Origin: Planctomycetes bacterium SM23_32
GTDB taxonomy: Bacteria > Planctomycetota > Brocadiia > SM23-32
Assembly (NCBI GenBank): GCA_001303885.1
Contig: LJUE01000040.1
Span: 1 to 13,036 of the forward strand
DNA length: 13,036 nt
Direction: 5' to 3'
Under the pieces are notes generated by a model that was not told the DNA's origin, did not search any database, and saw nothing but the letters and a program-made list of their open reading frames with translations. Positions 1 to 6,451 of the stretch are shown here, one piece after another (within the stretch, counting starts at the first letter, position 1; each line of letters begins with the position of its first letter). A program made the position numbers and the translations under genes.

Positions 1-91
1 CGGCCAGAGCGGCGAGCTTCTCGGCGAGCCCGCCCGGCCGGTCCTCGACGCTGACCGCCCAGATGTCCACCCGATCTGCCTCGAGAGCCAT
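1..91 (-). CDS. ACT-domain protein, N-terminal fragment (runs off the window)
   Basis: Only the first 30 residues are inside the window. After a short leader they read as the opening beta-alpha unit of an ACT domain: a hydrophobic strand (VDIWAVSV), then E-D-R-P-G-G-L at about residues 16-22, then a helix start (AEKLAALA). ACT domains bind small ligands, usually amino acids, and regulate enzymes or act as free-standing sensors; which kind this is cannot be seen. The start is well supported because a GGAGG ribosome site lies 7 bases upstream of the ATG. The M55 peptidase gene lies upstream on the same strand, 139 bases away, so co-transcription is possible but not shown. An amino-acid-sensing partner for a peptidase would make sense, but that is inference. 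Confidence 0.75.
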   Translation of the reverse strand, partial: MALEADRVDIWAVSVEDRPGGLAEKLAALA

Positions 92-199
92 GACGCACCC
101 TCCACAAGATGTGTTGGTGAGATCGGCCTGCTGGCCACCCCCATCGCGGCCGATGCTCCTGCCGGCATGGTAATGGCAACGGCGCGGGGCCGCAAGCGA

Positions 200-218
200 C
201 GGCGGGCAAGCTCCGCCG
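200..218 (-). terminator. Weak hairpin after the M55 peptidase gene
   Basis: A 6-bp GC stem (CGGCGG / CCGCCG) with a 7-base loop lies 12 bases past the stop codon of the leftward peptidase gene. No T-run follows, so it is at best a weak or factor-assisted terminator. In DNA this GC-rich a 6-bp stem can arise by chance. Confidence 0.25.
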
Positions 219-230
219 CGGGCCCGGACC

Positions 231-1073
231 TTACGGCAGCCCGACGCCGAGCAGCCACTTCACGACGTCGCAGTGCCGCTCGAGGCGGGCCTCCACCGTG
301 CGGTCGCCCGCCCGTCGCACCCCCGGCCTGCGCGCCGCCTCGTCCGCCTTATCGGCCGAGACGAAGCTGACCGCCACCGTCATGGGCAGGTCGGGCTTGA
401 ACGGCTGGCAGCCGCCGGCGCGGAGCCTCTGCACCGCTTCGGCCACCTTCTGTGCGGTGAGCTGCCGCGCCGACTCCGCGTCGAGGCCGGAGCACAGGTC
501 GGGCGTCTCCGCCCGTTTGACGGCGGCCGTCACCACGCCCGGGAACTGCTCCCGGGCCTCCCGGCAGGCTGCCTCGTCGCCCTGCACCATGGCCAATGGG
601 ACGTCCCAGTGCCCCGCGAAGCATGCCTCGATGCCCATCTCGCCGACGCTGCGGCCGTTGATGCGGAAATCGCTCCATTCGAGCGTCCAGGTGTGGGGGA
701 GGAACGCGCCCTCGGTGCCCGCCCTGGCGTGGTGGCCCGGCAGCATGAGGCCGTCCACGGTGTCGTCCAGCCCGGGCATCCAGCGTGTCAGCCCGTCCTG
801 CTCTCCGACGGACCTCTGGAGGTATGTCACGCGGGGGTCGGTCAGCATGCGGTCGGGGCGGATGTTGCCGCCGCCGTGGTGCGTGTCGCAGACGATCAGC
901 TCGTCCACTCCCGCTCTCAAGGCGGCGGCCACGGCCGAGTTGACGTCGGCGATGAGGAGCTCCCGGCCCTCCTGCCCGGTCTCCGGGCGGGCGCCTTCCT
1001 CCCAGTACCACGCGTGCTCGCGGGTGAAGAGCCCGCTCACCCCCTCCATGTCCCAGTGCATGAACAGCTTCAT
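231..1073 (-). CDS. M55 family metallopeptidase (DppA-like D-aminopeptidase)
   Basis: This 280-residue protein matches the size and layout of the M55 family, whose type member DppA is a zinc-dependent D-aminopeptidase acting on D-amino-acid peptides. The N-terminus M-x6-D-M-E-G-V-S-G puts Asp8 and Glu10 at the numbered zinc-ligand positions of DppA. DTHHGG follows at 63-68, GHHA at 113-116 and PHT at 126-128, giving the further histidines needed for the metal centre and catalysis. There is no signal peptide, so it is cytoplasmic. The open frame extends 75 residues further upstream, but that extension is low-complexity. The ATG at 1073 is preceded by a GGAGGG site and begins exactly at the conserved motif. 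A likely role is recycling of cell-wall or D-amino-acid peptides; the substrate cannot be read from sequence. The gene is divergent from the ExbBD operon. Confidence 0.9.
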   Translation of the reverse strand: MKLFMHWDMEGVSGLFTREHAWYWEEGARPETGQEGRELLIADVNSAVAAALRAGVDELIVCDTHHGGGNIRPDRMLTDPRVTYLQRSVGEQDGLTRWMPGLDDTVDGLMLPGHHARAGTEGAFLPHTWTLEWSDFRINGRSVGEMGIEACFAGHWDVPLAMVQGDEAACREAREQFPGVVTAAVKRAETPDLCSGLDAESARQLTAQKVAEAVQRLRAGGCQPFKPDLPMTVAVSFVSADKADEAARRPGVRRAGDRTVEARLERHCDVVKWLLGVGLP

Positions 1074-1128
1074 GGCGGCCCTCCGGCGTCCCGGCCCGGG
1101 TTCGTGCACGGGCCGGCGCGCGAGCGGC

Positions 1129-1157
1129 ATCCTACGAGTTCGGCCCCGCGATGTCCA
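1129..1157 (-). promoter_or_regulatory. Candidate sigma70-type promoter for the M55 peptidase gene
   Basis: On the minus strand, TGGACA (1157-1152, 5 of 6 to the -35 consensus) is followed after exactly 17 bases by TAGGAT (1134-1129, 4 of 6 to the -10). The start codon is 55 bases downstream. The site was found by eye, and sigma factor preference in this organism is unknown. Confidence 0.4.
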
Positions 1158-1174
1158 GTCACGGGGCTCCGTGG

Positions 1175-1203
1175 TTGAAAGACGGCCGCAGGGCTGAGAT
1201 ACT
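1175..1203 (+). promoter_or_regulatory. Candidate sigma70-type promoter for the exbB-exbD-tonB-like operon
   Basis: TTGAAA (1175-1180) and GATACT (1198-1203) are separated by exactly 17 bases. This predicts a transcript start near 1210, about 74 bases before the exbB start codon. The boxes match 5 of 6 and 4 of 6 consensus bases. The region is back-to-back with the candidate promoter of the peptidase gene, whose -35 box ends only 17 bases away. Confidence 0.5.
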
Positions 1204-1213
1204 ACTGCCTCTG

Positions 1214-1227
1214 CCGGTCCGGACCGG
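1214..1227. promoter_or_regulatory. 14-bp perfect palindrome just after the predicted exbB transcript start
   Basis: CCGGTCC/GGACCGG is a perfect 14-bp inverted repeat without spacer. It starts about four bases after the predicted transcript start of the ExbBD operon. That is a usual place for a repressor operator, but in GC-rich DNA such palindromes also occur by chance. No regulator gene lies nearby. Confidence 0.3.
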
Positions 1228-1283
1228 TCCTGGGAACTGCTCTGTGCGCGGGCCGGCCGGGACGCACTCAAGGAGGAGCCTTC

Positions 1284-1700
1284 ATGCTGCCGCGTCACAC
1301 GTGCCTTGGCGCACTAGCAGGGCTGCTGTTCGTCGCCTGGTTTGCGGCTGCCGCCGGGGCGCAGGTGATCCCCGCGGACACGAGCACGGCGCCCGTCATC
1401 GTGCCGGCCGAGACCTCGGTGGCCGCCGGGCCTGGCGCGGCCGCGTCGGAGCGGGAGCTTACGGCCGGGCAGGCCTTCCTGCTGAAGCTAAAGCAGGGCG
1501 GCACGACGATGATCTTCCTCTTTCTGGCGTCGGTTGCCGGGGTGGGCTACACGATTGAGCGGCTGGTGAACCTGCGCGCCGGAGCGGTGGCGCCGGAGGG
1601 GCTGGCCGAGGAGGCGGACAAGCTGTGGCGGGCCGGCGAGTTCGGTCGGAGGCCGTCATCGCCCGCCACCGCCACAGTAGCATGGCGGACGTCTCCATGA
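1284..1700 (+). CDS. exbB: MotA/TolQ/ExbB proton channel, 5' part of a frameshifted gene
   Basis: This is the front half of an ExbB/TolQ-type inner-membrane proton channel subunit. Residues 1-26 form a signal peptide (basic start, hydrophobic core, AGA-Q cleavage), which is common in extended ExbB proteins. TM1 is at about 74-93, followed by the start of the cytoplasmic loop up to LWRAGEF at 114-120. After that the frame no longer looks like the family and ends at a TGA (1698-1700). The family's TM2 and TM3 continue in another frame (see next entry). The start is fixed by AGGAGGAG at 1271-1278. The loop from the end of TM1 to TM2 is about 70 residues when the pieces are joined, against roughly 90 in ExbB of E. 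coli. This suggests that about 15-25 residues were lost as well as the frame. It could be a true mutation, an assembly error, or a split gene. Confidence 0.75.
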   Translation: MLPRHTCLGALAGLLFVAWFAAAAGAQVIPADTSTAPVIVPAETSVAAGPGAAASERELTAGQAFLLKLKQGGTTMIFLFLASVAGVGYTIERLVNLRAGAVAPEGLAEEADKLWRAGEFGRRPSSPATATVAWRTSP

Positions 1701-2080
1701 TGGCCGGGGACGTGGCCTCGCGGGACCTGCGGCGCCACGTGCAGAAGGCCTATCCCCTGGCCGTTGTCGCCACGGTCTCGCCCTTGCTGGGGCTGCTGGG
1801 GACGGTGATCGGGATGATCGGCGCCTTCGACAAGGTGGCCGCCGCCGGCTCGCTCGGGGACGCCTCCCTGCTGGGCGGCGACATCTCCAAGGCCCTCATC
1901 ACCACCGGCGCGGGCCTGACCATCGCCGTGCCCGCGCTCGTGCTCTACCACTACTTCAGGAGCCGCACCAACATGCTCGGCCTGATGCTGGAGGAGGAAG
2001 TGGGCGAGCTGATCGGCGGCTGGTTCGGCGCCCCGCTCGACCGGGACGCGGCCGGAGAGGAGGGCGGCGATGCGCGTTAG
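1682..2080 (+). CDS. exbB: MotA/TolQ/ExbB proton channel, 3' part of a frameshifted gene
   Basis: This piece carries the strongest ExbB/TolQ signature. TM2 contains SPLLGLLGTVIGMIGAF, and TM3 carries the threonine-rich ISKALITTGAGLTIAVPAL, followed by LEEEVGEL. These helices line the proton path with the ExbD aspartate in the 5:2 ExbB-ExbD complex. The same frame is open from 1625, and family-like sequence (EAVIARHRH) begins near 1649, before any good start. Possible starts are ATG 1682, used here, or ATG 1697, which overlaps the upstream stop as ATGA and could be used by re-initiation. No ribosome site is visible for either. The stop at 2078-2080 overlaps exbD by 11 bases. Without TM1 the piece alone is unlikely to be a working channel unless it pairs with the upstream piece. 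Confidence 0.75.
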   Translation: MADVSMMAGDVASRDLRRHVQKAYPLAVVATVSPLLGLLGTVIGMIGAFDKVAAAGSLGDASLLGGDISKALITTGAGLTIAVPALVLYHYFRSRTNMLGLMLEEEVGELIGGWFGAPLDRDAAGEEGGDAR

Positions 2081-2492
2081 AATGGAAGAGGACATGGACG
2101 TGGGGATCCAGATGGCGCCGCTGATTGACTGCGTGTTCCTGCTGCTGATCTTCTTCCTGGTCGCCACCACGCTGAAGAAGATCGAGAAGGAGCTGCCCCT
2201 GGACCTGCCCGAGGCGGCAGCCACCGTCAGCCGGCAGGTGGAGGACGCCATGACCATCATATCCATTGACAGGCAGGGCGGCCTCTACCTCGGCTCCGAG
2301 CCCGTGGGCCAGGGCTACCTGAACGAGAAACTGCGCGAGCTGGCCGGCCGCAACCCCGACTGGCGCATCCGCATAGACGCCGACCGGGAAGCGCCCGTGT
2401 GGGCGGCCGTCCAGGTGCTGGACATCTGCGCCTTCGAGAACCTGCACAATGTCGGCCTCAAGACCAAGCAGACGCCCCAGGCCCAGCTCTGA
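2070..2492 (+). CDS. exbD: ExbD/TolR-type proton-channel subunit
   Basis: This 140-residue protein has the ExbD/TolR plan: a short cytoplasmic N-terminus (1-13), one TM helix (about 15-33) and a periplasmic domain. The TM helix starts MAPLIDCVF, and Asp20 is the invariant proton-binding aspartate of the family (Asp25 in E. coli ExbD). The periplasmic part has the usual ISIDRQGGLYL and LRELAGRNPDWRIRIDADREAPV segments, then a helix with the 'VLDICAFENLHNVGLKT' ending. A GGAGAGGAGG site lies 6-7 bases before the ATG, inside the end of the exbB frame. Its own last 44 bases overlap the start of the next gene. Together with ExbB it should convert proton motive force into movement of the SxxxH-bearing partner encoded next. 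Confidence 0.93.
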   Translation: MRVRMEEDMDVGIQMAPLIDCVFLLLIFFLVATTLKKIEKELPLDLPEAAATVSRQVEDAMTIISIDRQGGLYLGSEPVGQGYLNEKLRELAGRNPDWRIRIDADREAPVWAAVQVLDICAFENLHNVGLKTKQTPQAQL

Positions 2493-4548
2493 GCGGCGCC
2501 GGTTCGTGCGCCGCCGGCGCGAGGGGCGCGGGTGGTTCCTGCTCTCGCTGGGGCTGCACGCGCTGGCGATTGCCGCCCTGATCTACCTGACGCCCGTGCG
2601 CGACGTGGTCAGGGAGATCGTGCGGCCGACCAGGCCGGAGCGCACTATGTCCGCCGGCGGCCTGGCGGAGCTGGCCGAGGCCATCGAGGAGATGGCGGCC
2701 GAGCAGATCGCCCGCAACTCGCGGGAGCTGCGCCGCGTGCTGGGCAAGATGGACGAGATCGAAGAGGGGATGGCGGACGAGTTCGGGGCGTTCGACCGGG
2801 ACCGGCGCCGCACGGCCGCCGCCGATGCCCTCCAGGAGATGGACAGGGCGCTCGAGGAGATGCAAGGCGCCGCCGAGTCCATCGAGCAGCAGGCCCCCAT
2901 CGAGACGACGGACCGCCACCAGGCCCTCGCCGAGCAGGCCCAGGAACGCGCCCGGCGCAAGCTGGACATGATCGCCTCCGACGTGGCGACGGCGCAGCAG
3001 CTCCACCGCCGGGCCGAGGCGGCGCACCAGGACGCGAAGGCCGCCCACGACCGCGAAAGGGACCTGAAGGCCGCCGTGGCCGGCGTCGAGCGGCAGCTTG
3101 CCCAGGAGGAGAGCCGTGCCGAGGAACGCCTCCAGGCAGTGGAACGCCTCAAGGAGCAGGGGCGGCCCGAGGAGCAGGTCCAGCAGGAGTCGCAGGGCCT
3201 CGCCGAGCAACAGGAGCGCGCGCGCGAGGCGGCCGAGCAGCTTGCCGCCCGCCGCCGCGAACGGGAGGAGGCGCACCGGGACGCCCTCGAGAACCAGCGC
3301 AGTGCCCTGGCCCTCCAGCGGGAGGCGCGGCAGGCTCTGGCCGAGTCGGCGCGGGAGCGTCCGGCGCCCCTCGTGCAGCTCGCGTCCTCTCCCCGGCAGA
3401 CCGCAGCCCGCCCTGAGGCGCTCCCCCTCCTGACCGAGGTCGAGGCGCCGGCCGACCAGACGGACGTCGCTGCCCTCTACGAGGGGGCGAGGGCCGCGGA
3501 GGACACCATCGCCGAGACCTTCAAGGAGGTGCGGGCGATGGACCTGGCCATGGTGCGCGACATGGAGCTGCCGGACGCACGGGACGACATAGACCTGGTG
3601 CGGCCGGTCCGCCCGGACCTCGACGTGGACCTCCTGCGGGACGCCGTGCGGAGCGACGAGCGGTTCGAGGCGCACAAACGGGAGATGGAGGTGGCCCTGC
3701 GCGAGACGCAGTCTATGGTAGAGCTCGCCCACCGGATGCTCGAGATGGCGACCCAGTCGGTGGCAAGGATGAGGTTCGGCACGGACGTCGGCGCCGAGCC
3801 GCCCCCCGAGGAGCCGCCCGACTTCGCGCTGATCATCCGGGAGCTGGCCATGGAGGAGGTGAGCGGGCGGTTCAGTGACATGGCGGCCATGATGCGGCTG
3901 GCCGAGCAGGAGGCGGCCGGCCTCCGGGCCCCGGAGGTCGACTTCGAGGACCTGACCGAGCAGGAGAAGCTGGAGCGGGGCCTGCTGGCCTTCTCTGCCG
4001 AAGAGCCCGACCAGGGCGAGGTGCCGCAGTTGCCCCCGGACGTGGAGGCTGTGCGGGCGCGCAAGATCGGCCCCGGCGGCCTGCCCGGCCAGTGGATGTA
4101 CATGGACACGTGGTGGACGCTCGGGCCGTTCCCCAATCCCAACCGCGTCAACATAGACCGCGAGTTCCCCCCCGACAGCCTGGTGGACCTGGACGCCACC
4201 TACGTGGGCAAGGACGGGCGCACGATCCGCTGGGAGTTCGTGCAGTCGGACAAGCCGGAGATCATCCCGCCCAACGCCGAGCCCTACGGCATCTGGTACG
4301 CCTACACCGAGTTCCACTGCGACCGCCCGCGGGACGTGCTCATGGCGATGGGCACCGACGACCGGGGCACCTTGAAGATCAACGGCGTGCCGGTCTGGAT
4401 CAGCTCAAAGCGGCTCAAGGGCTGGGACATAGACGAGGTCTGGCGGCGCGTGCACCTGCGGCAGGGCGTCAACCGCATCCTCTATCGCGTCGAGAACGGC
4501 TGGATGCACATCGGCTTCTCGCTGGTGCTGCGCCTCGACGACGAATGA
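2449..4548 (+). CDS. TonB/TolA-like energy transducer with coiled coil and C-terminal beta-sandwich domain
   Basis: This 699-residue protein is the third gene of the ExbBD operon. A strongly basic N-terminus (1-27) is followed by one TM helix at about 29-48, giving an N-in, periplasm-out topology. The helix contains S33-x3-H37, the SxxxH motif that TonB and TolA use to couple to ExbB/ExbD or TolQ/TolR. Residues about 69-304 are charged, alanine-rich and strongly coiled-coil. Residues 305-340 form a Pro-rich linker, and more helix runs to about 540. The C-terminal domain (548-699) opens with WWTLGPFPNP (555-564). It carries G-T-D-D-R-G (635-640) before a strand resembling the DD-G...INGxxV core of PA14-like and related jelly-roll sugar-binding domains, and it ends in RILYRVENG and GFSLVLRL. 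No TonB C-terminal domain is present. The ATG at 2449 lies inside exbD without a strong ribosome site; GTG 2506 is the alternative. Family assignment of the C-terminal domain is by eye. Confidence 0.8.
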   Translation: MSASRPSRRPRPSSERRRFVRRRREGRGWFLLSLGLHALAIAALIYLTPVRDVVREIVRPTRPERTMSAGGLAELAEAIEEMAAEQIARNSRELRRVLGKMDEIEEGMADEFGAFDRDRRRTAAADALQEMDRALEEMQGAAESIEQQAPIETTDRHQALAEQAQERARRKLDMIASDVATAQQLHRRAEAAHQDAKAAHDRERDLKAAVAGVERQLAQEESRAEERLQAVERLKEQGRPEEQVQQESQGLAEQQERAREAAEQLAARRREREEAHRDALENQRSALALQREARQALAESARERPAPLVQLASSPRQTAARPEALPLLTEVEAPADQTDVAALYEGARAAEDTIAETFKEVRAMDLAMVRDMELPDARDDIDLVRPVRPDLDVDLLRDAVRSDERFEAHKREMEVALRETQSMVELAHRMLEMATQSVARMRFGTDVGAEPPPEEPPDFALIIRELAMEEVSGRFSDMAAMMRLAEQEAAGLRAPEVDFEDLTEQEKLERGLLAFSAEEPDQGEVPQLPPDVEAVRARKIGPGGLPGQWMYMDTWWTLGPFPNPNRVNIDREFPPDSLVDLDATYVGKDGRTIRWEFVQSDKPEIIPPNAEPYGIWYAYTEFHCDRPRDVLMAMGTDDRGTLKINGVPVWISSKRLKGWDIDEVWRRVHLRQGVNRILYRVENGWMHIGFSLVLRLDDE

Positions 4549-4556
4549 GCCCGCGA

Positions 4557-4571
4557 CCCGTCGCCGACGGG
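4557..4571 (+). terminator. Hairpin just after the ExbBD operon
   Basis: A 6-bp perfect stem (CCCGTC / GACGGG) with a 3-base loop begins 8 bases past the stop of the TonB-like gene. No T-run follows. Its position suits an operon end, but whether it terminates transcription is uncertain. Confidence 0.4.
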
Positions 4572-5023
4572 CGGCCCTGTCGCCGCCGGCGTCGCCGTCC
4601 TGGGTGAGGTTGTGCGCGCCTTCGGCGTCGCATCCTACCGGCCGCGCCCTACGCCCTCGCGAACCGTTTGCGCTCCGGCGAGGGCGGGGCCGCAACCCGG
4701 GCTCCCCCGCGTCGTCGTATCCGGTATGTCTGGGGGGGGCGTGCGCTGGTCCGGAAGGGCCGGCGGCGGTAGGCTGCGAAGCTCCGGGTAGGGGCTTGCC
4801 CGCCCTCTGTGTGGCGGGCCTCGTTCGGGTGAGCGACCGGTATGGGCAGGCCGTTTATCGCTATGGGCCGAGAGCCCGTCGTCGTATCTGGCCGCCCCTT
4901 TCGACCGGCCCGGATGAGCCGCGAGCTCGAATCGGTAGGTGTCGACTCGCCCCACCCCTCACCTCCGGCGCCGGACGGCTTCCGGCGAGACCTTCCCCCT
5001 TGAAAGGAAAGGAGTCGCCCCAG
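4572..5023 (+). other. Hairpin-rich non-coding stretch before the IS110 transposase (possible left end)
   Basis: No convincing protein is encoded here; the open frame that runs in from 4604 is compositionally unlike a gene. The stretch holds several stems: a perfect 9-bp stem at 4652-4660 / 4678-4686 (17-base loop), a perfect 7-bp stem at 4798-4804 / 4813-4819 (8-base loop), and a 6-bp stem with one G-T pair at 4863-4868 / 4874-4879. A 15-base near-repeat, CGTCGTCGTATCYGG, occurs at 4710-4724 and 4877-4891. Many IS110-family elements carry a bridge RNA in the non-coding left end before the recombinase gene, so this is a possible site. Loops pairing with element ends or target could not be identified, and the element boundary was not found. 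Confidence 0.35.
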
Positions 5024-5521
5024 ATGTTACGCTGCGTCGGCCTCGATGTCCATAGGGTCTGGACCCAGGTGGCCCGCCACCTGCCCGACGGAGAGGTCCA
5101 GAGGGAGAAGATCGCCACCCGCCCCGAGTGCCTCAGGGAGTTCGCCGAGACCCTCGGCCCTCAGGACGTGGTCGCCCTGGAGTCCACCACCAACGCCCTG
5201 GCCGTGGCCGGGCTGCTGAAGCGCCGCGCCGGCCGGGTGCTGGTCTCCAACCCCATGAAGACCCGCCTGATCGCCGAAAGCCACATCAAGACCGACAAGG
5301 TGGACGCCGATGTGCTGGCCAACCTGGCCCGGAGCGGCTTCCTGCCTACCGTCTGGCAGCCCCCCCAGGGGGTCGAGATGCTCAGGCGCCGCTCGGCCTA
5401 CCATGAGGCCCTCAGCCGTCAGGCCTGCACGCCGTGCTGGCCCGCCACCGATGCGGTGTCCGGCCCGGTTCCGCTGCCGGTAGATGATGTGGGCCCGCAC
5501 TACCTCGCCAGGCGGGGTTGA
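5024..5521 (+). pseudogene. IS110-family transposase, C-terminally truncated
   Basis: The first 130 or so residues are a clear IS110-family DEDD transposase N-terminus. GLDVH gives Asp8, ALESTTNA gives Glu53, and KTDKVDAD gives Asp91 and Asp94. That is the complete RuvC-like acid set with the expected spacing of three between the last two. Family resemblance stops near LRRRSAYHEALSRQ (about 120-133). A shifted frame at about 5428-5460 may carry a little more (LHAVLARH), which would imply an internal deletion. The rest, including the Transposase_20 domain with its catalytic serine (whole proteins are about 320-400 residues), is missing. The original frame ends at TGA 5519-5521 inside the 59-bp repeat. 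The start ATG has an AAGGAG site 9 bases upstream. The copy should be inactive. It lies in the same direction as the ExbBD operon but is unrelated to it. Confidence 0.85.
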
Positions 5522-5572
5522 GTTCAGCAGCCGCGCCAGCTCCGCCGGCCGTAGCGACCTGGGGTCAAGCAT
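5447..5572 (-). pseudogene. Short conserved peptide fragment read from repeat copy 1
   Basis: On the minus strand an ATG at 5572 opens a frame reading MLDPRSLRPAEL, then LLNSTPPGEV, then YRQRNRAGHRIG. It looks like the N-terminal 40 or so residues of a small protein, cut off where the IS110 sequence begins. The second repeat copy at 6452-6510 keeps the matching peptide (VDSRGLRPAELARPLNSTPLGEVV) on the same strand. Agreement at the amino-acid level suggests that the repeat was once coding. I do not recognise the family with certainty, and its function is unknown. The ORF physically continues into antisense of the transposase, which is not taken as real. Confidence 0.35.
5496..5554. repeat. 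59-bp direct repeat, copy 1
   Basis: This copy matches 6452-6510 in the same orientation with 55 of 59 positions identical. Weaker similarity extends about 12 bases to the right (CCTGGGGTC against CCTGGAGTC). On its left it joins the broken IS110 transposase. It lies 36 bases from the 3' end of the leftward membrane-protein gene. Confidence 0.85.
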
Positions 5573-5590
5573 CGCCAATGCGGTTCTCTC

Positions 5591-6229
5591 TCACGCTGGC
5601 TGGTCCTCGGACCCCGTGCTGCGATCCAGACCTGATGCCACCCTTCCATCGCTCTTGACCCTGGACCAGTCGGAGTCCCAGTTCCTGGATCTCCACACAT
5701 ATAGGTCCGCAGCCAAGAGCAAGGACGTCACCTCAAGCGACGACGCCAAGACCATAGCCACCCAGCTGAACTGCAATCCCCCGGAGAAAGCCGTGGCGTA
5801 CATCGCCAAGCTGAGAAGCGCGTAGAACACCGCCAGCGGCCTCGACAGCCCCATGGGCAAGGCAGGAATCCTGCGCGCACCTCTGCCCTGCCTGAAAGCG
5901 GCCCAGCGAGTTTCCCACTGCAGCCCATCTACCTCTGGCTCGATGAAGGTCCTTATATAGGCTGCGATCCTCTCGATAGCTTGCGTGTGGTAAATGGTGA
6001 GCATCAATGCTCCGTTGACCAACAGCACGCCCCAACCCGTCAGACCGAAGACGACGTGGTCAAGCTCTGGAGACGTCGAGGAGTCGCTGCCAAGGGCGAC
6101 CCCCAGCACGGCTCCGACTCCTGCAAGAGTAAACCCCAGAATCAGCAGCCGGGCTTGTTGCCTCCGCATGATCTCTTCGCGAAGTGACCCGTACTCCGCC
6201 AACATGCCTTCGTACTTGTCATGTGCCAT
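5591..6229 (-). CDS. Orphan four-TM membrane protein between the two 59-bp repeats
   Basis: This 212-residue protein begins with a soluble helix rich in charge (KYEGMLAEYGSLREEIMRRQQAR, 5-27). TM1 follows at about 29-47, TM2 at 58-79, a soluble loop at 80-128 containing IRTFIEPEVDGLQWETRW, TM3 at 131-149, TM4 at 153-177 and a polar tail. The Y-x-S-L-R-E-E-I start and the IEP-x3-GL-x-WE loop look like the conserved parts of an uncharacterised bacterial membrane family; I cannot name it or give a function. The ATG at 6229 is preferred (weak AAGGGG upstream); a GTG at 6274 would add 15 residues. The DNA is visibly less GC-rich than its surroundings: 5701-5760 counts 35 of 60 G+C, against 47 of 60 at 4021-4080. 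This fits acquisition by transfer together with the flanking repeats and IS110 pieces. Confidence 0.7.
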   Translation of the reverse strand: MAHDKYEGMLAEYGSLREEIMRRQQARLLILGFTLAGVGAVLGVALGSDSSTSPELDHVVFGLTGWGVLLVNGALMLTIYHTQAIERIAAYIRTFIEPEVDGLQWETRWAAFRQGRGARRIPALPMGLSRPLAVFYALLSLAMYATAFSGGLQFSWVAMVLASSLEVTSLLLAADLYVWRSRNWDSDWSRVKSDGRVASGLDRSTGSEDQPA

Positions 6230-6451
6230 GGGCAGACCCCTTGCTGGTTCGTTGTAGACATGACCAATCCCCACCGCCCATCGCGAGGGCTATATCCCAT
6301 TTGGACGACCCCTGCCACTTGTCTAGCCACGTTGAGTTCCCATGGGCTCGCAAAGGCAGCAGGTGGTGTCTCAAACGCGCCGAGTGTGGGTCCGCCATGT
6401 CGCCGCAGCCGCAACGGCCTAGGTGTGCGTCTGCAGCTGATGCTCTGAGAG
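6230..6451. other. Stretch upstream of the orphan membrane gene, no gene seen
   Basis: No frame here looks like a protein, and no clear promoter with good spacing was found for the leftward membrane gene. AT-richer bits such as GATATA on the minus strand near 6290 could be a -10 box, but no matching -35 lies at 16-18 bases. The right end may hold decayed extension of the 59-bp repeat. Confidence 0.4.

Noticed and set aside
273..1178. Long rightward open frames opposite the M55 peptidase gene
   Set aside because: They are open only because stop codons are rare in GC-rich antisense frames. Their protein is Arg/Pro/His-rich without any family feature, while the minus strand gives a clear M55 enzyme.
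1640..1700. Programmed ribosomal frameshift joining the two ExbB pieces
   Set aside because: There is no slippery heptamer or clear downstream structure, and the joined protein still seems to lack part of the loop. A deletion or assembly error fits better.
2458..4317. A 619-codon leftward open frame opposite the TonB-like gene
   Set aside because: It mirrors the repetitive codons of the coiled coil, giving a Leu/His/Arg-rich product with no start site. The plus strand has a coherent TM, coiled-coil and domain layout in an operon.
4604..5023. N-terminal extension of the IS110 open frame
   Set aside because: Family similarity starts exactly at ATG 5024, which has its own ribosome site. The upstream residues look like translated non-coding DNA.
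5428..5460. Continuation of the IS110 protein in a shifted frame (LHAVLARH)
   Set aside because: It resembles the family's KNRLHALLA segment but is too short and overlaps the start of the repeat-linked peptide on the other strand. It is mentioned only as a possibility.
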